Below, piece after piece: positions 42,734-51,917 of a DNA stretch of 64,000 nucleotides. The stretch is taken from contig JBBSPE010000001.1 of the NCBI GenBank assembly GCA_038259155.1, positions 50,404 through 114,403 on the forward strand, in the 5' to 3' direction. The notes under the pieces were generated by a model. It saw only the letters and a program-made list of their open reading frames with translations, was not told where the DNA came from and did no database searches. The translations under genes were made by a program, and so were the position numbers. Source of the stretch: JAABRT01 sp038259155. Lineage in GTDB: Bacteria; Gemmatimonadota; Gemmatimonadetes; Gemmatimonadales; Gemmatimonadaceae. Position 1 is the first letter of the stretch. The number at the start of each line of letters is the position of its first letter.

Positions 42734-44323
42734 TCAGCGTCGGGATGTACTCCGCAGCACCACACGACCCGCTCGCGTACCCGTGGGCACCCCGGAATCC
42801 ACCGCGAACTTCCCGTTCACAATCACCGTCCCGATCCCCGTGGGATACTGATGCGGCTCCGTGAACGTGCCTGCGTCCGCCACGGCTGCGGCATCGAACA
42901 CCACGACGTCCGCAAACGCACCTACCTGTAGCGTGCCACGATCCGTGAGGCCAAGGCGCGCCGCCGGCATGCCGGTCATCTTGTGGATCGCCTGCGGCAG
43001 CGTGAGCACGCCCTCCTCCCGCACGTACTTGCCCAACACTCGCGGAAACGTGCCATACGCACGCGGATGCGGATGGCCATCGCCGGGCTGCGACAGCCGG
43101 CCATCGCTCGCGATCATCGCGAACGGATGCGCCATGATGCGCTTCACATCGCCCTCGTCGAGGACGTGGTAGATCGCGTTCCCACCGCCCTTCATCATTG
43201 CCTCAAGCACCAGGATCGCACCGTTTTCCGCCGTGGGCTCAAGTCCGCGCTGGTCAGCGAAGTCGCGCAGCGTCTTGCCTTCGAGATCGTGATCCCACGG
43301 CACACGCGAGAATTGCACACGCGCCAGATCACCGCCCCCGCGGTCGTTGAGCAGGTTGAACACAATGCCCTTGAGAATGCTGTCCTTGAGCACCGGGTTC
43401 GCCTCGCGTTCGCGCAACTTCTGATCGCCACCCGCCAGCGCCCACGCGGGCACCAACACACTGATGCCCGTGTGCGTGGCCGTGTACGGATACTGATCCA
43501 CCATCACGTCCGTACCGGCCGCACGCGCACTGTCCACCATGGCCAGCGTCACCACACTCTTGCCCCACATCTGCTGGCCCACGGCCTTGTGATGCGTGAG
43601 CACCACCGGAATGTGTGCGCGGCGCCCGATCTCCAGCGCCTCGGCCACACCGTCGAGCAACCCGATGCCCTCCTTGCGCAGATGCGACGTGTAGATGCCG
43701 CCACTGTCGCTCGCAACCTGCGCCAGCGCCACGACCTCGTCCACGGTGGAGTACGTACCGGGCACATACAACAGGCCGGTGCTCAACCCGAACGCTCCCT
43801 GCCCCATCGCCTCGGCCACGAGCCGTTGCATGCTCGCGAGTTCGTCGTCGGACGGGGCACGGGCCTCGGAGCTCATCACGGCGCGCCGCACAGAATTGTG
43901 GCCCACCTGATAGCCCACGTTGATGCCGACCGTGGCCGCACGCACGGAATCCAGATAGGGACCGAGCGGCAGCGGCGAGCCACCGTCAGGCCCACCAAGG
44001 GCGAAGGTCACACCCTGACGCATCGCACTCTCCATGAGCGGCAGTTCGAGCAACGGCTCCAGATGCGCGTGCAGGTCGAGAAAGCCCGGCGCCACCACCA
44101 AGCCCGTGGCGTCGATCACACGCGAGGCATTGGTGTGCGGCAGTCCTTCCCGGATCGCCACAATACGGTCGCCCAGAATACCCACGTCCACCTCTCGCGC
44201 CGCATCGCCGGAGCCATCCAACACGCTGCCGCCGACAATCAGCACATCGTATCGCTCAGCGGAATCAGCACCGCTGCAGGCGCAAAGCAGCAACAGGGCC
44301 GCAGGCAAGAACGAGAGTCGCAT
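42734..44323 (-). CDS. N-acyl-D-amino-acid deacylase-like amidohydrolase lipoprotein
   Basis: 529 residues from the ATG at 44323. The lipobox LLCAC (about 12-16) indicates a lipoprotein. Amidohydrolase features: VVAPGFLDLHAHLEP with the HxH metal pair, GAFGLSTGLLYVPG, YTSHLRKEG, VVLTHHKAVG, and the Asp in MIASDGRLSQPG. Ends with PAARLGLTDRGTLQVGAFAD and VIVNGKFAVDSGVPTGTRAG, close to D-aminoacylase. It would hydrolyse N-acyl-D-amino acids or related amides in the envelope; the exact substrate is inferred from family only. Confidence 0.87.
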   Translation of the reverse strand: MRLSFLPAALLLLCACSGADSAERYDVLIVGGSVLDGSGDAAREVDVGILGDRIVAIREGLPHTNASRVIDATGLVVAPGFLDLHAHLEPLLELPLMESAMRQGVTFALGGPDGGSPLPLGPYLDSVRAATVGINVGYQVGHNSVRRAVMSSEARAPSDDELASMQRLVAEAMGQGAFGLSTGLLYVPGTYSTVDEVVALAQVASDSGGIYTSHLRKEGIGLLDGVAEALEIGRRAHIPVVLTHHKAVGQQMWGKSVVTLAMVDSARAAGTDVMVDQYPYTATHTGISVLVPAWALAGGDQKLREREANPVLKDSILKGIVFNLLNDRGGGDLARVQFSRVPWDHDLEGKTLRDFADQRGLEPTAENGAILVLEAMMKGGGNAIYHVLDEGDVKRIMAHPFAMIASDGRLSQPGDGHPHPRAYGTFPRVLGKYVREEGVLTLPQAIHKMTGMPAARLGLTDRGTLQVGAFADVVVFDAAAVADAGTFTEPHQYPTGIGTVIVNGKFAVDSGVPTGTRAGRVVLRSTSRR

Positions 44324-44551
44324 GGGAACCGGGGGTGGGAGTCGGTTCGATCTTACGGTCCGGGACTGGTCGCCGACAGGGTGTGTGCGAGCGACCGGAT
44401 CGCTATTGTCCTCCAGTGCACAAGGCGCGGGCCCCGTCGCGGTATCCAGCGCCGCGATGGGCATCGTGAGCGCGCAGCGCTCCGTCGGGCCATCGCGCCT
44501 GACCGTCCGATCCGATCGCGCCAACTTTCAGGCTTCTCCCAGGACTCTCCA

Positions 44552-46426
44552 ATGTGTGGCATCAGCGGCATCGCGACGCGCGATCTGCAACAGCCCGTGG
44601 ATCGCGCCCTGCTCGAGCACATCACCGACCTGCTGGAGCACCGCGGACCGGACGGGCGCGGCTTTCACCTCGCGCGGGGCGTGGGCCTGGGAATGCGGCG
44701 GCTCAGCATCGTGGACCTCGAGACCGGGGAGCAGCCAATCAGCAACGAGACCGGGTCCGTCCACCTCGTGTGCAACGGCGAGATCTACAACGCGCCCGAG
44801 CTGCGGCAGGAGCTGCTCGCACGCGGCCATCGGTTGCGCGGGCATTCAGACGTGGAGGTGATCGCGCACCTCTACGAGGACGTTGGACTGGAGTTCGTGC
44901 ACCGGCTGCGGGGCATGTTCGCCATTGCGCTGTGGGACGGCGATGCGCATACGCTGCACCTGATCCGCGACCGCTTCGGCATGAAGCCGCTCTACTATGG
45001 GCAGTCCGCCAGCGGTTCCCTCGTCTTCGGTTCCGAGGCCAAGAGTGTGCTGTGCTCCGGCCTCGTTGATCGGGCATTCGACCTTGCGGGCATCGCCGAC
45101 ATCCTGACGATCGGCGGGCCGCTCTTCTCGCGCAGCGCGTTTCGCGGCGTGCGCCAGCTTGAGGCGGGGCACACGCTGTCATATCACGCGGGCGCAATCA
45201 CCACGCGCCGCTACTGGGACGTGGACTTCAGCCGAGTTTCGCCAAATGAGCTGCCCCGGTCGGAGGGGGAGTGGGCCGAGGCCATCGCCGCCAAGCTCCG
45301 CGAGTCGGTGCACCTGCACCTGCGAGGCGACGTTCCCGTCGCCGCGTATCTGAGCCCCGGCATTGATTCCAGCATTGTCACGCGGTTCGCGGCCGACGAA
45401 CTGCCCGGCATCCTGCCCACATTTTCACTGGGTTTCGCAGATCCGGAATTCGACGAGCTGCGCACACAGCCCACACTGGACGCCTTCGCGCAGCAGGGGC
45501 TCTCCGGCGAACGGGTGGTGTTTGATGGCTCCTATCTTGAGGATCTGCCGTCGTCGATCTGGCATCAGGAACAACCGGTCATCCTCCAGCACTCGTGGCA
45601 GGTGCTCGGCGCCGCCATGAAGGGTCGCTTCAAGGTCGCCCTCACCGGCCAGGGCTCTGATGAGCTGTTTGGGGGCTATCCCTGGCACGACGCAGACTAC
45701 CTGTGGCGACACCTCTACTGGCTGCCGTCGCCCATGCGGCGGGTCATTGCCGCGCGGCTGCCGCGAATCTCTGGTCCTGATCGACGGGCCATCAGCATGT
45801 CGCCCGGCATGACACTCAACCGATATCTCGGACTCCAGTTCCTTCACTGGGACCGATACGGCAAGCTGTTTCAGCCGGATGTGCACGCGTCCCTCACCGT
45901 CGCACGCGACACCCTCGCCGTGCCGGACTTTCCCGACCAGTTTCACCACTGGGACCGGTTCCAGCAGCTCGTCTACCTCGAGTGTCGCACACGCCTGCCC
46001 AGCTATATCAACCGCGGACTCGACGCGGCCAGCATGGCACAGTCCATTGAACCGCGGCTCCCGTTTCTGGATCACGAGTTCGCCGAGCTCTGCGTGCAGG
46101 TGCCGCCGCCCCTGCGCCGTCGCCGAATGGAAAAGCACATGCTCCGACGGGCCACGGAAGCGCATCTTCCGGCCGAGATTGCATGGCGCAAGAAGCGCGG
46201 CTTGCGCTCGCCCGATCCGTCATGGAGCACGGCTCGCGGCACGCCACCGGCCTTTGTACAGGAGCTGCTCTCCGACGAAGTGGTGCGGGCCAAGGGGTAC
46301 TTCCGGCCGGAGGCAATTCAGGCGCTGCGTGCGAAGCACCGCGGCGTGCCCAAGGGCCTCGCCGCGGTGCTGGGCTTCCACTTGCTCGACGAGATGCTGG
46401 TGCAGGGGCGGGGTCGCGTCGCATAG
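44552..46426 (+). CDS. asnB: Asparagine synthase (glutamine-hydrolysing)
   Basis: 624 residues from the ATG at 44552, starting MCGISGIA with the N-terminal nucleophile Cys2 for glutamine hydrolysis. Class II amidotransferase motifs HRGPDGRG (30-37), RLSIVDLETGEQP and CNGEIYN follow. The synthetase half has LTGQGSDELFGGYPWH and RLPFLDHEFAE. The PP-loop reads SPGIDSS (268-274), where most AsnB have SGG-x-DSS. Asparagine synthesis is the default, but variants of this kind also amidate other substrates. The ribosome site AGGA lies 8 bp upstream. It precedes the two-component pair by 9 bp. Confidence 0.88.
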   Translation: MCGISGIATRDLQQPVDRALLEHITDLLEHRGPDGRGFHLARGVGLGMRRLSIVDLETGEQPISNETGSVHLVCNGEIYNAPELRQELLARGHRLRGHSDVEVIAHLYEDVGLEFVHRLRGMFAIALWDGDAHTLHLIRDRFGMKPLYYGQSASGSLVFGSEAKSVLCSGLVDRAFDLAGIADILTIGGPLFSRSAFRGVRQLEAGHTLSYHAGAITTRRYWDVDFSRVSPNELPRSEGEWAEAIAAKLRESVHLHLRGDVPVAAYLSPGIDSSIVTRFAADELPGILPTFSLGFADPEFDELRTQPTLDAFAQQGLSGERVVFDGSYLEDLPSSIWHQEQPVILQHSWQVLGAAMKGRFKVALTGQGSDELFGGYPWHDADYLWRHLYWLPSPMRRVIAARLPRISGPDRRAISMSPGMTLNRYLGLQFLHWDRYGKLFQPDVHASLTVARDTLAVPDFPDQFHHWDRFQQLVYLECRTRLPSYINRGLDAASMAQSIEPRLPFLDHEFAELCVQVPPPLRRRRMEKHMLRRATEAHLPAEIAWRKKRGLRSPDPSWSTARGTPPAFVQELLSDEVVRAKGYFRPEAIQALRAKHRGVPKGLAAVLGFHLLDEMLVQGRGRVA

Positions 46427-46435
46427 ATTCGACGC

Positions 46436-47131
46436 ATGCGCATTGCCTTTGCCGAAGACGATCGCCTGCTCCGCACCTCTGTGGCCCGTGGGCTGCGTGA
46501 GACGGGCTACGAAGTCGAACTCGCCGCCACTGGCGACGAGGCCCTCGCCCTGATCGAGCGCGGCAACTTCGACGTCGTGATTCTCGACGTGCGATTGCCC
46601 GCGCCCGACGGCCTGTCCGTCTGCCGGAGCGTCCGCGCCGCCTCCAATCGCGTCCCTATCCTCATGCTCACGGCGCTCGACGCCGTGGAGCATCGCATTG
46701 CCGGTCTCGACTCGGGCGCCGATGACTATCTCATCAAACCGTTCGATTTTGGCGAGCTGCTGGCCCGCCTGCGGGCGCTCGTGCGTCGGCAGGCTGACGC
46801 GCCACCGGCGCGGATCGTCGTGGGCGACCTTGCCATCGACCTCGACCGGCGCGTGGTGCACCGCGGTGAACGCGAGATCACGCTTACCGCGCGCGAGTTC
46901 GACTTTCTGGTGCACCTCGCGAGCAACGCGGGTCGCGTGGTCAGTCGCGCCGAGCTCATGACGGAAGTGTGGCACGATGCGCGCGCCTCGTATTCCAACA
47001 TCATCGATGTGTACGCGAGCCGACTGCGTCGCAAACTCGACGACGGGGAACAGGACGCCCTCTTCAGCACCGTGCGCGGCGCCGGATTCGTGCTCGACGA
47101 TCCAGCCGCCGGCACCGCGCAGCCCGGGTGA
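46436..47131 (+). CDS. OmpR-family response regulator
   Basis: 231 residues. Receiver domain with phospho-acceptor D51 (VVILDVRLP), acidic pair E7-D8-D9, T79 and K101; a C-terminal winged helix (about 125-225) with REITLTAREFDFLVHLASNAG, YSNIIDVYASRLRRKLD and FSTVRGAGFVL. The following histidine kinase overlaps its stop by 4 bp (GTGA). Target unknown; the heme-type uptake operon begins 1.5 kb downstream, so it may control it, but there is no direct evidence. Confidence 0.93.
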   Translation: MRIAFAEDDRLLRTSVARGLRETGYEVELAATGDEALALIERGNFDVVILDVRLPAPDGLSVCRSVRAASNRVPILMLTALDAVEHRIAGLDSGADDYLIKPFDFGELLARLRALVRRQADAPPARIVVGDLAIDLDRRVVHRGEREITLTAREFDFLVHLASNAGRVVSRAELMTEVWHDARASYSNIIDVYASRLRRKLDDGEQDALFSTVRGAGFVLDDPAAGTAQPG

Positions 47132-48489
47132 ACAGGCCGGGTTGGCCCGCCACGCTGCGCGCGCGGCTCACCCTCTGGTACACGATCGTGCTCGGAGTCC
47201 CGCTCGTGGCGTTCGCCGTGCTCGACTACTTCGTGTTCGCCACCGCACTGCGCGACGGCACGGAGCGCTTTATCAGTGAGGCGCTCACGGCGTTCACGCG
47301 CGAACTGGGTGCCGAGCGACGGGTGCACGGGGACCCGATCTCCACCATCGTCACCACGGTCGCCGAAGTGCGATTTCACGACCTGCGCATTGAGGTGCGC
47401 GACGGGAACGGCCGCGTGATCGCGTCCAGCGAGACGGAAAAGGCGCCCAACGACTGGCGCGTCGTTGAGCGCCCGTTGACGGTGGACGGCGGCTCGTATC
47501 GGCTCATTGGCGCGTACCCGCGCCGAGACGAGGACGCGGTGCTCGAGCGCATTCGCACCGTCATTCTCGCGGCCGTCCCGCTCATGCTCGCCTTCGCGGC
47601 CACCGGCGGGTACTTCTTGGCCAAACGCGGCCTGCAGCCGGTGTCCGACATGGCCGATCGTGCTGCCGAGATCAGTGCCAGCACGCTGCACGAACGCCTG
47701 CCCGTCGCCGGCGGGCGGGAGCTCACTGGCTTGGCACGCGTGGTGAACGCGCTGCTCGACCGGCTTGAGGAAGCGTTCGCCCAGCAACGCCGCTTCATGG
47801 CCGACGCGTCGCACGAACTGCGCACGCCCACCGCCATCGTGCGCACCGAGGCCGAGGTCACGCTGGCCCGTGCACCGCGCCAGGAACCGGAGTACCGGGC
47901 GTCCATGGAAGTGGTGCAGGATGCCGCGCAACGCCTCACGCGCATCGTGGATGACCTGTTTCTGCTCGCCCGGGCCGATGCGGGTCAGCTTGGCATGCAC
48001 CATACCCCGTTGTACCTCGAGGAGGTCGTGCACGACGCCACGCGCGCGGTGGCGCACCTCGCTGAATCGCGTGGGGTCACCGTGGTGCTGCACGAGTTGG
48101 TGCAGGCCCCCATGCAAGGCGACGCCGATCTGCTTGGCCGCGTGCTGCTGAATCTGCTCGACAACGCGATCAAGTTCTCGCCCCCGGGTGGCGAGGTCGA
48201 GGTGCGCATGTCCGACGGCGTTGCCGGCACCGTGGATGTCACCATCGAGGACCACGGCGCCGGCGTTCCCCCCGAGGCGCAGCGCCAGATCTTTGATCGC
48301 TTTTTTCGGGTGGACGGCGTGGCGACCAACACGTCTGGCGGCGCCAGCAGCGGTACCGGCCTCGGCCTCGCGATCGCCCGTCGGATCGCCGAGTTGCACG
48401 GTGGCCGGCTCGAGCTGTCGGGGTCTGTTCCGGGGCGAACAGTGTTTTGCCTCAGCGTGCCCATAGAGCTGCCGGCAGGCGCCGACTGA
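47128..48489 (+). CDS. Sensor histidine kinase (HAMP, HisKA, HATPase)
   Basis: 453 residues from a GTG at 47128 that overlaps the regulator stop. Two membrane helices (about 13-38 and 145-165) enclose a small external sensor (about 40-140). A HAMP domain (about 165-215) is followed by HisKA with H229 in ASHELRTPTAIV and the ATPase with N box NLLDNAIKFSPPGG, DHGAGVPPEAQ, RFFRVDG and GTGLGLAIA. Ligand unknown. It partners with the response regulator just upstream. Confidence 0.93.
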   Translation: MNRPGWPATLRARLTLWYTIVLGVPLVAFAVLDYFVFATALRDGTERFISEALTAFTRELGAERRVHGDPISTIVTTVAEVRFHDLRIEVRDGNGRVIASSETEKAPNDWRVVERPLTVDGGSYRLIGAYPRRDEDAVLERIRTVILAAVPLMLAFAATGGYFLAKRGLQPVSDMADRAAEISASTLHERLPVAGGRELTGLARVVNALLDRLEEAFAQQRRFMADASHELRTPTAIVRTEAEVTLARAPRQEPEYRASMEVVQDAAQRLTRIVDDLFLLARADAGQLGMHHTPLYLEEVVHDATRAVAHLAESRGVTVVLHELVQAPMQGDADLLGRVLLNLLDNAIKFSPPGGEVEVRMSDGVAGTVDVTIEDHGAGVPPEAQRQIFDRFFRVDGVATNTSGGASSGTGLGLAIARRIAELHGGRLELSGSVPGRTVFCLSVPIELPAGAD

Positions 48490-48553
48490 GCGCCCTTGGA
48501 GCCTGAACGCCTCAACGCCCAAGGCTCGCGGTTCGTAGGAGAGCAGTCTATCA

Positions 48554-48570
48554 TCATGAACTATTCATGA
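48554..48570. promoter_or_regulatory. AT-rich inverted repeat upstream of the TonB receptor
   Basis: TCATGAA-cta-TTCATGA, two 7-base arms with a 3-base spacer, 58 bp before the receptor start in an otherwise GC-rich gap. The position fits an operator or activator site for the uptake operon. It is not a clear Fur box. There is no cobalamin riboswitch in this 138-bp gap. Confidence 0.5.
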
Positions 48571-48627
48571 ATAACGGGCCAGCCGGCCCGCCAGACCTCT
48601 TCTCACGTCCCCTCTGGAGCTCTGATC

Positions 48628-50970
48628 GTGCGCTCTGCCTACCTCGCCCTCGGCGCCACATTTGCCATCCTGCCGGCGACACTACCGGCGACGCTGCTGG
48701 CCCAGTCGCCCATCACCGGCCGCGTTTTCGACGCCTATAATCGCGCGCCGATCGCCGGCGTTCAGCTCACCACGACCACTGGCGGGTCCGCCGTGTCCGC
48801 CGCCGACGGCAGCTTCTCGGTGCCGTGCACCATCGGTATGGGCGTGGAGTTTCGCGTGTTGGGCTACGAGACGTTCCGCACCACCGTCGATGACTGCGCC
48901 CGCCAGCTCCTCAGCGGCCTCACCGCCGGCACGCAGAACCTGAACGCCGTCAGCGTGGTCGCCTCAAAGGAGGCGCTCAGCGTCTCCCAGCCGCTCTCCG
49001 TGTCCACCCTGTCGCGCCGAGAACTCTCGCGCGGCACGGGGCTCTTTCTGGATGACGCGCTGAACGCCGTCCCCGGCGTGCGCATGGAGCGGCGCTCGAT
49101 GTCGGCCGGTCAGCGCATCACGATCCGCGGCTACGGCAACCGCACCAACTTTGACGGGTCGGGCTACAAGGCATTGCTCAACGGCGTGCCCATCACGGAC
49201 GCCGAGGGTGTCACCATCCTCGATGACATCGACTTTGCGACACTCGGCCAGGTGGACGTGATCCGGGGACCCGCGTCGAGCCTCTACGGCGCCGGTATTG
49301 GCGGCGTGGTGAACCTGCAGACGCTCCGACCGGAGCGGGCGGGCAGCGCGATCGAGCAGGAAACGCTGGTGGGCGCCGACGGCATGCTGCGCTCGGATAC
49401 CCGCTTCACAAATGTGGGCAGCTCCAGCACGCTGCTCGTGAACTACGGCCATCAGGACTACGACAGCTATCGCGTGCACAGCGCGTCCGTCAGGGATCAC
49501 GTCATGCTGCTGGGCGATTTCCGGCCGTCTGATCGGCGCACCGTCTCCGGATTTCTCACCTGGGCGCATTCAGACGACGAACGCGCCGGCCAGCTGGACA
49601 GCGCGCAGTTCTTCAACAAGGAAAACGTGGGCGAGGCCCCGTATCTGAACAATGACGGGCACGTGGACATGGAAAGCCTGCGCACCGGTGTCACGCACAG
49701 TTACCGGCACTCGCCCCGATTCGAGTCGGTGGTCACCGGCTATCTCTCGGGCGTGAAGCGCGAGGACGTGTTCGCGGTGGGGCTGAACCCGCGTTCCAAC
49801 CAGACCTTCGGCGCGCGCGCCGCGTTGAACTCCAGCTTCGTGGACGCACCGTTCCCGATCACCGGCACCACGGGACTCGACTTCCAGAAAACCAACCAGT
49901 TCGCGAAGGGCTATTCGTTCCGGGACAAGGTGTTGGGCGGGATCACCACGGATCTCGAGACCAGCACCATGCAGTACAGCGTGTTCAGCCAGTGGGACGT
50001 GGCGCTGCCGTCTGCATTCACACTCACGGCTGGCGCGAGTCTCAACTTCATTGAGTACGCGCTCACGGACCGGCTCACGAACTCCGCCAACCCCACGCAC
50101 CGCGATGTGTCCGGCCGCAAGGTGTACGATCCCGTGGTCATGCCGCGCCTCGCACTGCTGCGCATGTTCGGCAACGATCGTTCGGTGTACGCGAGTGTGA
50201 GCCAGGGCTTCACGCCGGCTACTTCCAGCGACGCGGTGATTTCATTCACCGGCGAGGCCAACACGGGGCTCAAGCCCGAGCGCGCCACGCAGGTGGAAGT
50301 TGGAACCAAGGGGAGCCTGCTCGACCGCAAGCTCTCCTATCAGCTGGCGTTGTTCGACCTCATGATCACCGACAAGCTCACCAGCCAGTCGGTGTTCAAC
50401 GACGAGGGTTCGCAGCTCTACGCCTACACCGTGAACGCCGGCGACCAGACGAACAAGGGCGCGGAGCTTGCGATGTCGTACACCGTCTTCGAGGCCCCCG
50501 CAGGCGCGCTCGAGCAGCTCCGGCCGTTCCTGTCCTACGCCTTCTCCGATTTCACGTACACCGACTTCAAGAGCAACACCAACAACAACGCCGGCACCGT
50601 GGACTACAGCGACAACGCGGTGGTGGGCGTGCCCAAGCACGTCTTCACGCTGGGCGCCGACGTTGCGTTCCGCGGCGGCGTGTACGCCACGGGCACGGCC
50701 GAGCACCGGTCCACCATGCCGATCACGTATGACAACGTCCATGAAGCGCCCAGCTACACGCTCGTGAACGCACGGGCCGGTGTGCGACGCGATCTCACGC
50801 CGCGCCTCGGCATTGACGCCTACCTGGGCGCCCAGAACCTCACGGGGGCGCTGTACTACGCGATGGTGTTCCTGAACGGCAACTACAGTAGTGGCCAGCC
50901 GGCCATCTACCTGCCGGGCCCCCCGACCGCGCGTCTGTTTGGCGGCGTGAAGTTGAGCATCCGTCCATGA
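48628..50970 (+). CDS. TonB-dependent outer-membrane receptor (probable heme or siderophore)
   Basis: 780 residues from a GTG at 48628, with GGAG about 9 bp before it. Signal peptide ends at TLLAQ (about 26). A carboxypeptidase-regulatory domain (about 29-105, ITGRVFDAYNRAPIAGVQLT) precedes the plug (about 120-235: VSTLSRRELSRG, DALNAVPGVRMERR, ITIRGYGN, VDVIRGPASSLYGAGIGGVV) and the 22-strand barrel, ending in FGGVKLSIRP. The next gene starts inside its stop (ATGA), which ties it to the hmuTUV-like genes. Confidence 0.92.
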   Translation: MRSAYLALGATFAILPATLPATLLAQSPITGRVFDAYNRAPIAGVQLTTTTGGSAVSAADGSFSVPCTIGMGVEFRVLGYETFRTTVDDCARQLLSGLTAGTQNLNAVSVVASKEALSVSQPLSVSTLSRRELSRGTGLFLDDALNAVPGVRMERRSMSAGQRITIRGYGNRTNFDGSGYKALLNGVPITDAEGVTILDDIDFATLGQVDVIRGPASSLYGAGIGGVVNLQTLRPERAGSAIEQETLVGADGMLRSDTRFTNVGSSSTLLVNYGHQDYDSYRVHSASVRDHVMLLGDFRPSDRRTVSGFLTWAHSDDERAGQLDSAQFFNKENVGEAPYLNNDGHVDMESLRTGVTHSYRHSPRFESVVTGYLSGVKREDVFAVGLNPRSNQTFGARAALNSSFVDAPFPITGTTGLDFQKTNQFAKGYSFRDKVLGGITTDLETSTMQYSVFSQWDVALPSAFTLTAGASLNFIEYALTDRLTNSANPTHRDVSGRKVYDPVVMPRLALLRMFGNDRSVYASVSQGFTPATSSDAVISFTGEANTGLKPERATQVEVGTKGSLLDRKLSYQLALFDLMITDKLTSQSVFNDEGSQLYAYTVNAGDQTNKGAELAMSYTVFEAPAGALEQLRPFLSYAFSDFTYTDFKSNTNNNAGTVDYSDNAVVGVPKHVFTLGADVAFRGGVYATGTAEHRSTMPITYDNVHEAPSYTLVNARAGVRRDLTPRLGIDAYLGAQNLTGALYYAMVFLNGNYSSGQPAIYLPGPPTARLFGGVKLSIRP

Positions 50971-51917
50971 CACGCCACCACGCCCTGCGCCACCCGATGC
51001 GCAGCATGGCGCGCCACACCTCGCGCTCGCTGCCGCTTGCACTGCTGGGGCTCGCCTTGGGCACGGCTTGCGGTCGGTTCGGCAACGACGACCTCAAGCA
51101 GGGAAGCCCCGGTGACAGCGCCCAGCGCATCGTGTCGGTCTCCAAGCAGTACACCGAGATTCTCTACGCACTCGGCGCCACCGACAACCTCGTGGCCGTC
51201 GATGTCTCGAGCACCTTTCCCCCGGAGGCGAAGTCGCTGCCCACGGTGGGCTATCACCGCGCGCTCAGCGTAGAAGGGATGCTCGCCGCCAAGCCCACAC
51301 TCATTCTCTCCGGCGGACCGTCCAACATCGGGCCGGACCACGTGGTGGACCAGCTCAACGCGCTCGAGATTCCCATGCAGTACTGGGACGTGCCCGACGA
51401 TCTGGATGGTACCAAGGCGCTCATCCGGCAAATGGGGCAGACGTTCGGAAAGGCCGAGCGGGCGGATTCGCTGGTGGCCGCGCTCGAGGCCGAGATGGAT
51501 CACGCACTCGATCCTGCGCGCGCGCCCGTGGACACGCCCAGCGTGGCGATCATTCACTATGGGCAGGCCATGAACATCTATCTCGTGATCTCCGGGAAGA
51601 GCGTCGCCGGCGAGATGGTGCGCTGGGCCGGCGGCCGCATGGCCATCAGCGACAGCGGCGGCATGCAGCGCATCACGTCTCCTGAGATGATCGCCAAGGC
51701 CAATCCGGACGTCATTCTGTTGACCGACTTCGGCTATGACCGGTTGGCCGGTCGCGACGACATTCTGGCCCTGCCGGGTGTGGCGGCCACGAAGGCCGCG
51801 CGCACCGGACGCATTTTCCGGATCGAGGAGCACGATATCATCTACTACGGGCCAAGAACCGGCCAGAACGTCGAGCTCATTCGCACGCTCCTGCATCAAC
51901 CGGGCACGCCCGAGTGA
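50967..51917 (+). CDS. hmuT: Heme/iron ABC transporter substrate-binding protein (HmuT-like)
   Basis: 316 residues. Signal sequence or lipoprotein start (ARHTSRSLPLALLGLALGTACG; Cys at about 35). The body is a class III binding protein: RIVSVSKQYTEILYALGATD, LPTVGYHRALSVEGMLAAKP, then a long helix and PDVILLTDFGYDRLAGRDDI. The RIVSVS / EILYALGA opening and SVEGMLAAKPTLIL resemble HmuT heme-binding proteins. It passes ligand to the permease encoded next. A BtuF-type B12 role is less likely since no cobalamin riboswitch is present. Confidence 0.8.
   Translation: MTRHHALRHPMRSMARHTSRSLPLALLGLALGTACGRFGNDDLKQGSPGDSAQRIVSVSKQYTEILYALGATDNLVAVDVSSTFPPEAKSLPTVGYHRALSVEGMLAAKPTLILSGGPSNIGPDHVVDQLNALEIPMQYWDVPDDLDGTKALIRQMGQTFGKAERADSLVAALEAEMDHALDPARAPVDTPSVAIIHYGQAMNIYLVISGKSVAGEMVRWAGGRMAISDSGGMQRITSPEMIAKANPDVILLTDFGYDRLAGRDDILALPGVAATKAARTGRIFRIEEHDIIYYGPRTGQNVELIRTLLHQPGTPE

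Noticed and set aside
42983..46426. 1147-codon plus-strand frame covering the deacylase and asnB genes
   Set aside because: The first 500 codons are antisense to the deacylase and read as Arg/His-rich noise; real coding begins at the MCGISGIA start at 44552.
48490..48627. Cobalamin riboswitch in front of the TonB receptor
   Set aside because: The gap is only 138 bp and lacks the conserved B12-box elements; only a short AT-rich inverted repeat is present.
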